Below, piece after piece: positions 1 to 11,369 of a stretch of DNA of 64,000 nt. A program made the translations under genes and the position numbers. Below the pieces are notes generated by a model. The model had not been told where the DNA came from and searched no databases. It saw only the letters and a program-made list of their open reading frames with translations. How positions within the stretch are numbered: position 1 is the first letter of the stretch; each line of letters opens with the position of its first letter. The stretch comes from Siphonodentalium dalli (Eukaryota > Mollusca > Scaphopoda > Gadilida > Siphonodentaliidae): contig CP136061.1 of NCBI GenBank assembly GCA_032622095.1, forward strand, positions 90,683,845-90,747,844. Reading direction: 5' to 3'.

Positions 1-2268
1 TAACATGGGACAATATGGAACAACCCACCTATTGTCTGCAACAAAATCCTGTCCATTTTTAAGTTTTATATTGGCGACATTTCCACCATCATCTGGCGAT
101 CTCCTCCTGTAAAGTGGATAGCCATCATGGCCAGTTTGCGTTTCTAAGAGGAACGCCCGAGGGTACCGCTTCGTACATTTTCGATCTTTCATGCAGGGCG
201 AATTGAAATTGAATGGACCACATGGACCGTGTATCATCTGAGCCTTCACAGTCTCGAACAATTCTGGATCATCATCAGGATCAGGAAATTAGGCAGAAAT
301 GAAGCTGTCGATCTGCTCAGGGCGTTTGAGCCAAGTTAAAATGGGTGCATGTGGTAGTCCTCTCTTTTGCCATTCAACCGTATACATATCGCACACAGGT
401 TGGCCGAAAATGTGCGATTTCTTCAAAAGGTTCATGAGCTTCGTCAATTTCAGACGGAACACTCTAGATGTCAAGTCATGCCTGTCTTTAGAAACCTGGC
501 CCTCGAACAATTCAACATTCAACTCCTGCCATGCAGGGTTGCACGTGAATGTGATGAAAAGGTCCGGACGACCGAAGTGCCTGACAAATGTCATAGCATC
601 CTGCGTCTTCTCCTGCATATATCGCGGGCTACCTGTGAATGTCGACGGGAGGATTACCAGTTGGCCGACTCCGGCTCTTTCCTGATCATTATTTATGCTA
701 TCACAGAGGTGTATATATGAATCTGCACGGAGTTTCTGTTGGTTGTTCCGAATATAGAGGAGTCTTTCACCCTCCACTTTGGCGTACATATCCACAGCAA
801 ACTGACTGAACAGGTTCCGGCTTCTCTGCAATTGGTTGAAGGACCCATCACGAACCATGAAATGATAGGAATAAAAGTCCTTGCATGACACATTCTTGTT
901 GCCGATTGAGTGTGGTATAGCGAACTTATATCCGTCTTCACCGAAGACACATAGGAGGGGATATTGGAGAGGGTCGTACGATCTATGTGTCTCGCAAATG
1001 CGAAGTATAGTGCCGTCACGACGCTTTAAAACAATATCACGCCTACCATGCTCTGCGCCTGCTAAAACGACCGCTATCTCATTGGACGCAGGTTCATTAA
1101 ATCGACCACTGTGTTGATTGATTGGTCTTCTGTCCGCGTCTATGACCACCTGCAAATTTGGTGTGTTGTGGGTTTCTAGAGCATATTTAAAACTGGACAC
1201 ATAAGAGTTGTGTTGATGGATCATTTGCTGGAGAGTGTATATAACTTCAGGTCTGGTGCCATCAGACAAAGCGGAACGGAGTTCTACCTCTCTATTAAAA
1301 TCACCAACAAAGTATATCTGCATGTATTGAGGTTGTGCATCATCATTGGGTTGTAGAGGGCCGATGCGATGGTAAACCTGACATTGAACTTTGAACGTTG
1401 GCATATACACACCTTCAGTTATGATATTTGCCCCAAAAGATGTCATTTGGAATGCGGCATTATATTTCTGGATGTTCTTGAGAAAATGTTTAGATTCTGG
1501 GGTTGAACCACGAAGCAGGTCTTGAAGAGGTTCAGGTGGGTCAGCATGTTGTTGAAGCATAACTTTGGCATTCAAGCAGCACATCCCTGGTGGTTCACCT
1601 TGCCATTTAAAAGCGCGACAATGTTGACACAATTCGGTCATTCGGGCAATCTGCAAAATTCTGTGCGACTTGTAGTCGATGTGAGGGTCATAAACGAAAG
1701 CAGAGTTTTGCCACTCCCCGATCGCGTATGCGTGTCGCCGGCGACGATCAGCCTCATGATGCCGCTGCTCATCGGTTTCAACGGCTCGAGCATGAACAGC
1801 CCTCTCCCGGAGATCTAATAGGTGTTGTTCACGCTGCTGCACAGTTTCCACTTCTCGAGCCTGAAGAGCTGTCTCCCGGAGATCTAATAGGCGTTGTTCA
1901 CGCTGCTGTCCAGTTTCCACTTCTCGAGCCTGAACAGCCCTCTCACGGAGATCTGATAGGCGTTGTTCACGCTGCTGTCCAGTTTCCACTTCTCGAGCCT
2001 GAACAGCCCTCTCACGGAGATCTAATAGGCGCTGTTCACGCTGCTGCCCAGTTTCCACTTCTCGAGCCTGAACAGCTGTCTCCCGGAGATCTAATAGGCG
2101 CTGTTCACGCTGCTGCCCAGTTTCCACTTCTCGAGCCTGAACAGCCCTCTCACGGAGATCTGATAGGCGTTGTTCACGCTGCTGTCCAGTTTCAGTAGCC
2201 TTTTCTATTTTCTTACGTTTGGCACCTGAACTTGTCCGGCCAATGATTGGTCTCTTCTTGGGCGGCAT
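1..2268 (-). pseudogene. Helitron Rep/helicase protein, N-terminal part, broken, runs off left edge
   Basis: This is the N-terminal part of a Helitron rolling-circle transposase (the Helitron-like N domain followed by the HUH nuclease). The start ATG is at 2266-2268 and opens a 659-residue frame with a basic N-terminus (MPPKKRP), a six-fold 23-residue repeat at residues 25-162, and the Helitron core with ITFTCNP at about residues 572-578. The HUH motif, normally H-hydrophobic-H, reads GLPHAPILTW at about residues 637-646, so the second catalytic His is Pro. A TAA stop at about 289-291 ends the frame, but the same frame continues with clear Helitron sequence (GPCGP, SPCMKD, CTKRYP, DGYPLYRRR) to position 1, so this is one in-frame nonsense mutation, not the natural end. 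The tyrosine motif and the helicase would lie left of the window. Family call is sure; inactivity is inferred from the stop and the HUH change. Confidence 0.93.
1783..2196 (-). repeat. 69-bp in-frame tandem repeat inside the Helitron protein
   Basis: Six consecutive copies of a 69-bp unit code six 23-residue repeats rich in Glu, Arg and Gln (core VETGQQREQRLLDLRE). The spacing and charge pattern suggest a long helix or coiled coil. Copies differ by only a few residues (LL/LS, RA/TA), so the expansion is recent relative to the rest of the protein. It sits between the basic N-terminus and the conserved Helitron domain. Confidence 0.93.
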
Positions 2269-3321
2269 GCCAAAATGCAGGACTCAACAATGGCAGTCTG
2301 ATTGTCACAATACAAAATGATTGAAAGTATTATGAATGCACAATAATGTTTGCAGTGTGATAACAATGGTCAGAATGCAGAAAATACAATATAATAAATT
2401 TGGCAGTCTGTTTTCACAATACACAAAGCAAGAATGAACAATGATCGAAGGCAGTCTGACTTTTAATAATGTAGGCAGCAGTCTGATTCGTATTGGTCAC
2501 AATACAAAATGATTGAAAGTATTATGAATGGTCAGAATGCAGAATTATCGAGTCCCTTGCGCTAATAGTGGCCCCCAGAAGGGCCGTTCAAATTATATGA
2601 ACTTCGAGATAATACTAACAACTTCTGAAAAGATCGAAAATTTATGAAGATAAATTTGCGTGGTACATTGTCCGACATCACTTACAATGATGGGCATTTA
2701 AAGTGAAGTTTCGATTCTCTCATGGTGGAATCTCGTCAGGGGCGACCAATCTCGTCAGGGGCGACCAGCAGTTCACACCCGAACAGGGGAAGATATGCTT
2801 CTGATTAATACATTTCGCCATTTTGGCAGCGAAAAAAGCCGAAAACGACCTTATTCAAGCCATAAAATGACACAAACTGGATGAATGTTGAGGAAATGTC
2901 TGATAACAATGGTCAGAATGCAAAAATACAATATAATTATTTTGACAGTCTGTTTTCACAATACACAAAGCAAGAATGTAGGCAGTCTGATTTGTATGGT
3001 CAGAATGCCAAAAAAATGTAGGCAGTCTGATTCGTATGGTCAGAATGCAATGCAACGGCGCTCGGTAAACAAAACCTGGCCGTAGGAAAAGAATACTATC
3101 GAGCGTCGGCAAACAAAACCAAGCATACTGATAACAATGCAGTCTGCTAACAATGGTCAGATGAATGCAATGCTATCGAATGAATGATAACAATGCCGTC
3201 TGATAAGATGAATGACAGTAAAGCACTGATCGAATTAATGGTCTGCCATCGAATGAATGCGACAAACGCACTGAACTAATGCATGACCGTAGGTGCTCGG
3301 TAAACAAACTGCCGATTGCAA

Positions 3322-3373
3322 TACAGAGCGTTTGTCGTTAACAACTCCGTATATGGTATAGATAAAGAGCGTT
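3322..3373 (+). other. Paired ATAAAGAGCGTT motif, site 1
   Basis: Two near-copies of an AGAGCGTT word lie about 40 bp apart, the second preceded by ATATGGTATAG. Equivalent paired sites are at 3963-4015, 26425-26480 and, reversed, 61193-61259. Role unknown. Confidence 0.6.
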
Positions 3374-3962
3374 CATGCCTTAACCCCCGAAGTGGCGTTT
3401 GCGGTGAATTTGATGATTGGGAGTGGATAATTATGCAATATAATGATTTTGGCAGTCTGATTGTCACAATACAAAATGATTCAAAGTATTATGAATGCAG
3501 AATAATGTTAGCATTCTGATAACAATGGTCAGAATGCGAAAATACAATATAATTATTTTGGCAGTCTGTTTTCACAATACACAAAGCAAGAAATGCACAA
3601 TAATGTAGGCAGTCTGATTTGTATGGTCAGAATGCCAAAAAAAATGTAGGCAGTCTGATTCGTATGGTCAGAATGCACTGCAACGGCGCTCGGTAAACAA
3701 AACCTGGCTGTAGGAAAAGAATGCTATCGAGCGTCGGCAATCAAAACCAAGCAAACTGATAACAATGCCGTCTGCTAACAATGGTCAGATGAATGCAATG
3801 CTATCGAATGAATGATAACAATGCCGTCTGATAAGATGAATACCGGTATACTCAATGGTACGAAGCACTGATCGAATTAATGGTCTGCTATCGAATGAAT
3901 GCGACAAACGCACTGACCTAATGCATGACCGTCGGTGCTCGGTAAACAAACTGCCGATTGCA

Positions 3963-4015
3963 ATAAAGAGCGTTCGTCATTAACAACTCCGTATATGGTA
4001 TAGATAAAGAGCGTT
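3963..4015 (+). other. Paired ATAAAGAGCGTT motif, site 2
   Basis: AATAAAGAGCGTT at 3963 and GATAAAGAGCGTT at 4003-4015, the second preceded by ATATGGTATA. This site is the counterpart of 3322-3373 within the neighbouring direct repeat, so the two are not independent. Confidence 0.6.
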
Positions 4016-4189
4016 GATGCCTTAACCCCCGCCGTGCCTTTGCGGTGATTTGAGATTGGAGAACGGGTGCTCTGAGCTTCTCTAAACCGCGACCACGGTC
4101 GTGTCGGTGGGATTTGACACTTACATAGGAAGTTTGAGCTCAATCTTTACACGCGTTTTGGATTCTATGAAGTACATACATACATATAT

Positions 4190-4735
4190 ACGAAGTCTCA
4201 AAATATATAGTATAGACTAGCCGATGAGCCCGACGTTGTCCGGGCTATTCATCCGGGCTATTCAAAAACCAAATTTCAAGTCGTTAGCTCCACCCGTTTC
4301 CGAGATCTGGTCTGCGCATGCGCGAAGCTGGCGTCGCACGGGCTCGGCGACCCGATAAAATTCGTATCCGGGGCAAGATACATTCACATACCAAATTTCA
4401 AGTCGATAGCTCCACCCGCTTCCGAGATCTCGTCTGCGCATGCGCGAAGCTGGCGTCGCACGAGATCGGCGACCCGATAAAATTCGTATCCGGGGCAAGA
4501 TACATTCACATACCAAATTTCAAGTCGATAGCTCCATCCGTTTCCGAGATCTCGTCTCCGCATGCGCTGCACGGGCGTCGCACGGGCTCGCCAATACGAC
4601 AACGTCCACACCTGGTCAAACTACACACACGTACCAAGTTTCGTCCCGATCGGTCGAGAATCGTAGATTTGTATTAATGACAAACATACAGACAAACATA
4701 CAGACAGACAGACAGACAGAGGTCTTCAAAATATA
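4190..4735 (+). repeat. Retroposon-like repeat with three 122-bp tandem units
   Basis: The segment opens with a TATAGACTAG / CCCGACGTTGTCCGGGC head and then repeats a 122-bp unit (starts at 4268, 4390 and 4512) containing ACCAAATTTCAAGTCG. It ends in a CAGACAGACAGA-rich tail followed by AAAATATATATGA. The same head and tail style recurs at 14385-15310 and 44515-45480. This plan (short TA-rich target, CCGGGC head, ACCAAGTTTC box, CAGACAGA tail) is like SINE or RTE-type LINE 3' ends seen in many invertebrates; the class is inferred. Confidence 0.7.
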
Positions 4736-4750
4736 TATGAGATAAAATAA

Positions 4751-5239
4751 CGGTGGGGAATCACTTGGTTTCGAGGTTGGTGATTACCATGCAATCAAAA
4801 TGGCCGAGGCGAGCGCAAACGCACTAAACATATTATACGATTAACTGACACAGAACATAGCATTTTATTTTTATAACAAGTCGATAGCTTATTTGTTCCG
4901 AAATACTTTTCTATAACATTCTGACCAAAGTTGCCAGTCGGAGGTTCGTGGAATACATCAGTCCATACATCTAGGAGAATCCTTCGACTGACAACTTTGG
5001 TCAGAATATAAGAGCAAAAAAAAACAACAAAAAAAACTGTGCGCTTGGACACAAATGGGGTATCAGCTTGTTTGAAAAATAGTATATATAGAATATGCTC
5101 GTTGGTACCACGATACTACAAGTAATATGTCATATCCTAGTTTATTACCCTTTTCCTCGTTTCTGGTCGCGTTTGCGATCGCGTCGGCCATTTTTAATGT
5201 TTGATACTCATCAACTCGAAACCACGTGATTCCCCACCG
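4751..5239. mobile_element. Palindromic (foldback) MITE
   Basis: The outer ends are inverted copies (CGGTGGGGAATCAC at 4751, its complement ending at 5239), and the similarity continues inward for about 80 bp to an ATGGCCGA(G/C)GCG word. A second inverted pair, CTGACCAAAGTTG and CAACTTTGGTCAG, closes around a centre near 4965. No transposase is coded. The left arm of the large inverted repeat begins inside this element at about 5032, so the right arm (17883-18074) has only one half of it. Confidence 0.72.
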
Positions 5240-7749
5240 TGATAATGTGTGCTGAAAACCACAGGTCCCCAAAACAAACACTGACCCCACCACCAATAAT
5301 ACTTAATTCTATAGAAAGGTAATCAACCTGGCCGGGCCTAATTTGTTATCATTTTTTTCAAAGTCCACAAACACAAATGCCTCATAAATAGCTAGAAAGA
5401 TATTTTATTACTCTTCCATTTGATGTATCCCGTGTAAAAATTGGTTCAGAAAAACACCCTGTTATGAGCACACGTCTGACGCCAACCGGTTGTTAAAATC
5501 ACTCGTTCGAGAATCGAGATGGTGTCCGCTAAACTGAGTCAAAGAGTCGGATTTTTAAACCGACTTGTGCTACAAAAACACACTCAGCTGTAAGTAGAAT
5601 ATATATGTTACACATAATTAGAAGCGGAATTGTTTACTGACCCACCCAAACCAATCACGACACGTGACGGCCTCGTATCTCTCGTATTTATTTTTATAAA
5701 ACTGAAATAAATACACAAAGATTGAATTAACACGAATGCCGATTTGAAAACATACATATCGACAAGAATATAACTTAATAAATATTTAGAGCGTATATAC
5801 ATTACTTCTTCGTTAAATATTTGATTTATATTTTGCCAATGACAAATTAGTGTTATGTCATTTCAGCTTACTTACAAAATGGCTGGTTTTGGAAAATTTA
5901 AATTCGCAGAATGGGACGATGGGATTGGACGGTATTAGAAAACGCAAAACAATGACTAAAACGCAGAATATTGAAGATAGGACGGGACAAAAACCCGTCA
6001 GCATTAACATGGTGTACACGAAACAATGATTTAATAGTCACATTCGCCAACACAAGACGCATATAGTATCTGCTAAAAATAGACACATCGAAAATAGGCC
6101 ATTTTGGGCGTGACTAACTACTACCCAGGCAAGCCCGGGCAAGCCCGGGCGTGCGGGCACACCCAGATAAGCCGGGCGGGCACGGGCGAACACATGGGCC
6201 CGCGGACAGTCTAATATGATGCCTTATAGTAGTATAGGATACAAAATAAGCATATATTATGAAAATTTCCGTGTCATCCACCGGGGGGTTTATTAACCCT
6301 TTAATGCCGATATTAGTAGAGCCCGGGCAGACACAGAAACCCGATCACACATATTGATGACTAATGGTAGCGAGGCACTTACTAAAGGCATACTTAGAAG
6401 ATTGACTCGCCATCTCGTTCACGGCCGGCTTCAATAACCCCTTAAATGACGGTATGCGCCATAAGAGCATAGGGGAGACCGGGCAGCCCCACTGGCCCGT
6501 GAACAACATAATATGATGCCTCATGGTAGTGGGATACATACTAAGTATAGGTTGCGAACATTTATTTGCTGGTTTTATTAACCCTTTAAATTCCGATATT
6601 GACTAAAAGAACACAGGACTCAGGAGAGCCCGGGCGGACCCAGAGACCAGGTCACGCTATATATTGATGTCAAATGGTAGCGAGACACTTACAAAACGTG
6701 AACTGTGAAGATTGACTCGGCATCTCGTTCATGACCGGGTTCATTAACCCGTTAAATGGCGGTATGTTAGAAGATCACAAGAGAGCTCGTGCAAGCCCGG
6801 GCGGCCACATGGACCCGCGGACAGTGTAATATGATGCATTACGCTAGTAGGATTCATATGCTGTGATTTAATTTAATAAAATGTACTTGTTGTGTCAACC
6901 ATCACTGGTTTTATTAACCCCTTTAATGCCGATATTGGCTAAGAGAACCTTGGCTGTGAATATTGAATCGCCATCTCGTTCACGGCCATTTCACACGGGT
7001 GACTCTCATATGCTCATTTGTGTTGTCTTGTCGTGCCAACCAAAACAGGGCGTGTAACATTTATAACTGATTCGTGTACGCGATATCTCCAAGTTAAATC
7101 GTATAAATTAAAACTATCAATTATCCGATGACGATTGATGACTGTTAAACAACCCACTAATCACTAATGATCTACATATAGAATTCACGCATATTGTTTC
7201 TGAATAACAAATTTATTCCACGGGTGTGGTTGGCGGTTTACCACACGAGCTCTATATATGCGCAGGGACGTGGCTAGAGGGTCTCCGTTAGGGGGGTGTC
7301 CACCTTGGGAAATTCCAACTGCACCCCCCCTTGAATCAGATTGGGACCAAACACAAGTTTTGCATAATTCCATTTGCACACCCCCCTTGCACCTCAGTGC
7401 TCTCAGGCCTAATATCATATATATTAATAAACCATGGTTCTATATTCCCGGTATGAGAACATTCAGATATTTTAACCTGAAAAATTGCATAAATCCTAAC
7501 ATCTAGTGGTCTAACTCCAGACAAATGCACACGGCTACGGGCAAGAGACCAGGACACACCGGGCTGACCATGGTTGTTCCGCCCGGTGTGAGAAAATTTT
7601 GAAAACTATGCAAAACTAGAGGTGTGACTGTCCCAATGGGACTACGGATACCCCCCTGTTTTTAAAATACTAAGATGTTTCACAAGTCAGTAAACATTTA
7701 GTTAAAATAATAAAATAACAGTTCCCATTGCAGGTGTACAACCATAACC
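5032..7749. repeat. Left arm of a large inverted repeat (2.7 kb)
   Basis: This arm is matched in inverted orientation by 15383-18074. Sampled stretches differ at only about one base in thirty to forty; small indels account for the length difference (2718 against 2692 bp). Short open frames in one arm recur on the opposite strand of the other, for example a 64-residue frame at 5608-5802 (-) and 17321-17515 (+), identical in protein. I see no recognisable gene in the arm, so these frames are probably not genes. Confidence 0.95.
6120..6985. repeat. Degenerate tandem repeat of about 310 bp inside the left arm
   Basis: The phrases TTAACCCTTTAA, GCCCGGGC, CATCTCGTTCACGGCC and AATATGATGC recur in order about every 310 bp, with a weaker half-period of about 150 bp. 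Around three units are visible. The mirrored copy lies at about 16140-17000 in the right arm. GC-rich blocks (GCCCGGGC) alternate with AT-rich ones. No coding signal. Confidence 0.75.
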
Positions 7750-8185
7750 CTAATCTTAAACCTATTGACCGAAAAATGTGGGAATAAAAGCTTGAACAAA
7801 ATTATGTATGTTGCGAAAAAAATTCTAAGTCGAAAAAGGGGGATAACTCCACCAAAAAATGTCGAACAGATGTCATAATCGCAGGTGCACAAGTTCCCAT
7901 GGTACTCAATAACTGTGCCAAGATTAAAAAACATTGACCGAAAAATGTAGGAATAAAAGCTCGGACAAAATTATGCATGTTGCAAAACAAGTTTCTAAGT
8001 CGAAAAAGGGGGATAACTCCACCAAAAAATGTCGGACAGACGTCATAATCGCAGGTGCACAAGTTCCCATGGTACTAAATATCTGTGCCACGTTTAAAAA
8101 AAATTTACCGAAAAATGTAGGAATAAAAGCTCGGACAAAAGTATACATGTTGCGAAAAGTTTCTAAGTCGAAAAAGGGGGGATAA
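7750..8185. repeat. Tandem repeat of about 170 bp, nearly three copies
   Basis: Units beginning ACCGAAAAATGT start at about 7768, 7936 and 8107 and share AAGTCGAAAAAGGGGGATAA and ATAATCGCAGGTGCACAAGT. The frames seen across it on both strands are by-products of the repetition and have no recognisable protein family. Confidence 0.85.
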
Positions 8186-8372
8186 CTCCACCTGTCTGTC
8201 TGTATGTCTCCACCTGTCTGTGCCAAGTTTCACGGAAATTGATCAAAAAACGACTGAGAAAAACTCCGGACAAATTTGTGTCCACGGACGGACGACGGAC
8301 GGACGGACGACGGACGGACGGACGAGCTGACTCCAGTATACCCCCCTTAACTTCGTTGCGGGGGGTATAAAA
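8186..8372 (+). repeat. Retroposon tail: GACGGACG array and terminal hairpin
   Basis: After the tandem repeat comes a CCAAGTTTCACGGAAATTG box, then a run of GGACGGACGAC words (8285-8325), then the hairpin TATACCCCCC / GGGGGGTATA around CTTCGTTG (8338-8369). A tail with a stable stem and a GACGGACG run is typical of short interspersed elements in invertebrates; the class is inferred. Confidence 0.65.
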
Positions 8373-8380
8373 ATCGCAAA

Positions 8381-8678
8381 TCCTATAGGGCAATCTCACA
8401 CGACTTCCCCGTCAAGAACATTTTGGGCTGAAGTTTGTTAGATAGTGCCGCACACCTCCCCCAAGCCCACCCACCCTACAAGTGATTTTTCCTATAGTGT
8501 TTTTGAAACGTGTCTCTTTGTGGTGTCATTCTTTTGGTATGCCCGTTATTTAGTAAAGGTGATTTTTTACTAAATAACGGGTATGTTAGAGTTACATTTC
8601 TTTGAAAAACTCAAAACATTGGGCGACAAATTTTCTCGACGGGGAAGTCGTATGATATTGCCTCCTATAGAATGATTA
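8381..8678. mobile_element. Palindromic MITE, about 290 bp
   Basis: The outer arms TCCTATAGGGCAAT...ACGACTTCCCCGTC and its complement GACGGGGAAGTCGT...ATTGCCTCCTATAG enclose a central perfect stem (CCCGTTATTTAGTAAA around 8541-8581). The whole can fold on itself. Nested within the 7186-9446 element. Confidence 0.8.
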
Positions 8679-8699
8679 GCATCTTGACTGGCCTCAACT

Positions 8700-9180
8700 G
8701 AAGTTTTCCTATGGTGTTGGAAATTTCAAACCTAATACTCCGCCTCAGGTTGGAAAATTCTCCAACTGGTGACCATTTCAGTCCACAAGTTTAACCAAAT
8801 GTAGTAAAATATTTTTTGTTAAACTAATTAGCAGTTTTGTATTGGCCACTGGGACAATGACTCACCTGGCCGACCATGGTTCGGCCCGGTGTGCGAAAAT
8901 TTTGAAATCTGAACAACAAAATCGCAAAATCCTACCTTCTAGACTAGCATCAAGCCTTCCTAGAGTTGGAAATGTTAAGCCTGACCAAATGTATGACAAT
9001 ATTGTTTTCTTAAATTAACTAGCAGTTTTTGACTGGCCACGGGGGAGGGACCAGGACACAAGCTTTCCAAGTGTTGGAAATTTCCAACCTGTCACCCCCC
9101 TAAGGTTGGAAAATTTCCAACTGATGACAATTTCATTCCAAAATTTTGACCAAAAACAGGAAAATATGCAAATATAATAT
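8700..9180. repeat. Repeats with TTGGAAATTTCCAAC words and an ACTGGCCAC box
   Basis: At least three related blocks (about 8700-8870, 8960-9060, 9070-9180) share GTTGGAAATTTCCAAC, TGACCATTTCATTCCA and AGCAGTTTTGTATTGGCCA-like text. A diverged copy is at 33520-33660 in intron 1 of the host gene. The CCGACCATGGTTCGGCCCGG hairpin near 8870 also occurs at 7560 and 15550. Confidence 0.65.
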
Positions 9181-9446
9181 TGGTCCAGAAACAATTAACC
9201 CCCCCCCCCCAATAAATTGTTTGAAAATCAAACTACAAGAACATTTTCAACCTATTGTTGGTGTGAAATTTCCAACTAATGTTTTGGCAGGTATGAAATT
9301 TCCAACTGTTGAAAATTTTGACCAAAGTTGGGGGGGGGGGGTGAGACACCCCAAACCCCCTGTCGCCACGTCTCTGTCTATGCGAGAGCGGTAAATCGCC
9401 CATCCCACCAGTATAATAAATCTGTTATTCAGTCACATTACGTGTG

Positions 9447-10305
9447 TATTTTGCTTATACCATGATACCATGATATCTCCAACACCATATTGGACAAAAC
9501 ATCCCTCCAAAGTATCTCGCTGACTTCAATATATATTTCCAACAATCGTGACCCCCGACTTTTTCTGTTGCTCTATGAATATGTTAAGTTGTAGCCAGAT
9601 ATTATTCATTTACTTTTGCAAGCAATTCATCGTGTAATAATATTAATAAGTTAGCCATTTATCGAATCTGTTAATTGAAATGTCAATTTAGTTCTTTACC
9701 CAAGCCCACACAATACAATTCAAAGAACTATATTTTTTCGTATCGTATTATTCCCAACTATAATGTAGGTAGATCACGTTCCATTTAGAAATGCGTCGGA
9801 AGTTATACATGTATACCGATAGTAGAACGTATTTTGATCTGTAGTAGAAAGTTCTTATACCCATAGTAATGTGGTGTTAAACCTATAGTAGAATACGCAA
9901 ACATATATCCAATATATGTTATTAGTGTAGTAGGCTATTGCCGATCAAGCTAATAAATTTCGCCATATTTGATAGAACGTCAGTGGTGTACTCTGGAATT
10001 CTCTTGCATCAACTGCATGCAAGCGACTATTCGCTGAATTATCAAAGACCTGGGTGCCATAAGTCATGAAGGTTGAAGCGAGTTCCGAGTCATGACTCTG
10101 ATTTTAATGAGCACATCTAAGCTCGGTTTAATATGTTTGTTGGTATCCTCTCGTAATGTGAACAATGACAGTTTTTTCGCAATGGAATAACCTGTAAGTT
10201 GTTGGAGTAAATTGTCCGATAACTTGCGATTTTACATGTAGAATACTCGGTCCTAAGGTTTATATCAAAATAATAAGAAAGGACTATTCTATTCATATCA
10301 TTTTA
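9447..10305. other. No gene seen
   Basis: AT-rich sequence with no long open frame and no clear repeat structure. It separates the TIR element from the LINE relic. Confidence 0.6.
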
Positions 10306-10309
10306 TCGC

Positions 10310-11368
10310 ATATCGTAAGGAATTCGAAAACCACATTAGTCCCATTGTGTCCGACTGTAAATGTATACATTGGGTCACAGTCTCGAAAATCATTACGAAT
10401 GTGGATATGATTATAGGGGCTGTATACATTCCACCTGAAAGATCCAAATTTGCTAATAAAGAATTTTTCAATAAATTAGAATGCCAATATCTCAGCAAAG
10501 CATTATATTGTTAATTAGATTCATGTAGTGATAATATAGTGATGCAGAAAGATATATCCAGACCAACCGAATTTGGTTTCTCGCTGAAACGGAGAAACAG
10601 TGATAAAATGGTTAATAGCCACGGCAGGTTACTCATAGACAGGTGTCGGAGATCTGATCTATTCATTGTAAATGGCAGATTCGGTGGGGATGCTAAAATC
10701 GGTAAACTCACATGTAAAAACTCATCGGTAGTGGATTATGTAATTTGTAACACCGACTGTCTGTGTTCGTTCAAAACGTTTGGAATAAGCGAGTTCAGTT
10801 CATTATGGTCAGACGCACACTGTGCATTAACATTTACATTGACATCGAAGCGAAAACCCCCAAAAAGATAATGTAGATAATAGAGATTCAGGAACACCAA
10901 AACTAGCAAGATGGGACCATTCGCTTTGCAAGGAATACGACGGACATATAAATGATGCTAACATCGATTTAGCGATTCAAAGGTTTGACGAAAGCATACA
11001 ATCCGAAAATTCTCCGAAAGAAAACGTAAATAACTTGACGGATAAATTTTAGTTGGTTCAGCCCTAAACACTTTCGGTAGGCGAAATAATTATTCCAAGA
11101 AAACCGATGATAAACCATACACAAAAACCGACAAACCCTGGCTAATAACCCCCGGATGCAACAGTATGAGGAAAATTACAAGAAGAAACTAAGAATCTAC
11201 CTTAATGGCCGCAGTGATAGTAACAGAACAGAACTCCGCCAGAGCGAGAAAGAATATAAAAAGTGCCTGAATAAAACAATTAAAATATACGAAGATGAAA
11301 TGCAGATTAATATGGAACATCTCTATAAACACGCCTCGAAAGCCTTTTGGAAAGCAGTAAAGGGGTGA
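10310..11368 (+). pseudogene. LINE (non-LTR retrotransposon) APE-endonuclease relic
   Basis: Fragments of the apurinic-like endonuclease that non-LTR retrotransposons place before their reverse transcriptase. Readable parts in order: IIGAVYIPPERSKFANKEFF (from about 10408), an in-frame stop near 10512, then VNSHGRLLIDRCRRSDLFIVNGRFG and SSVVDYVI with the catalytic SD-H end (LWSDAHC) up to 10871, then in another frame the linker that precedes RT (EENYKKKLRIYLNGRSDSNR ... KAFWKAVKG, 11156-11368). The GDFNA motif and everything from the RT on are missing. This is a dead fragment. The clade (CR1/Jockey side) is inferred from the style of the endonuclease. Confidence 0.85.
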
Positions 11369-11369
11369 G

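Larger units (their letters stand above)
2288..4065. repeat. Cluster of direct repeats next to the Helitron
   Basis: Two imperfect copies of a roughly 500-bp segment lie in direct order at about 2895-3420 and 3511-4065 (offset 616 bp at the start, 642 bp at the end because of small indels). A shorter third copy of the first part is at about 2288-2470. Within each the words GGCAGTCTGATT, GGTCAGAATGC and ACAATACAAA recur many times. No gene is seen. Since the Helitron protein is on the - strand, its 5' end should lie in this area, so part of this may be Helitron 5' sequence; no terminus could be fixed. Confidence 0.75.
7186..9446. mobile_element. TIR element of 2.26 kb with imperfect ~65-bp termini
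   Basis: The left end (CACGCATATTGTTTCTGAAT at 7186) and the complement of the right end (ending at 9446, CACACGTAATGTGACTGAAT) match over about 65 bp, including CTGAATAACA(A/G)ATTTATT. No transposase is readable inside; the interior holds tandem repeats (7750-8185), a hairpin tail (8186-8372), a nested MITE (8381-8678) and repeats of a TTGGAAATTTCCAAC word. The left 560 bp of this element is also present in the right arm at about 15383-15970. It is probably non-autonomous; the superfamily is unknown. Confidence 0.65.

Noticed and set aside
1728-2198. Frame of 156 residues on the + strand with LEPEQPSHGDLIG repeats
   Set aside because: Antisense shadow of the in-frame 69-bp repeat of the Helitron protein on the - strand.
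5063-5296. 77-residue frame (-) and its twin at 17826-18044 (+), with a Kozak-like AAAATGGCCGACGCG start and a GTAATA after it
   Set aside because: Present in both inverted arms and, in part, at 4751-4829 as the end of a palindromic MITE; indels between the copies alter the frame, and no family is recognised.
7750-8226. Overlapping - strand frames of 78-100 residues with FFGGVIPLFRL repeats
   Set aside because: Created by the 170-bp tandem repeat; no similarity to a protein family.
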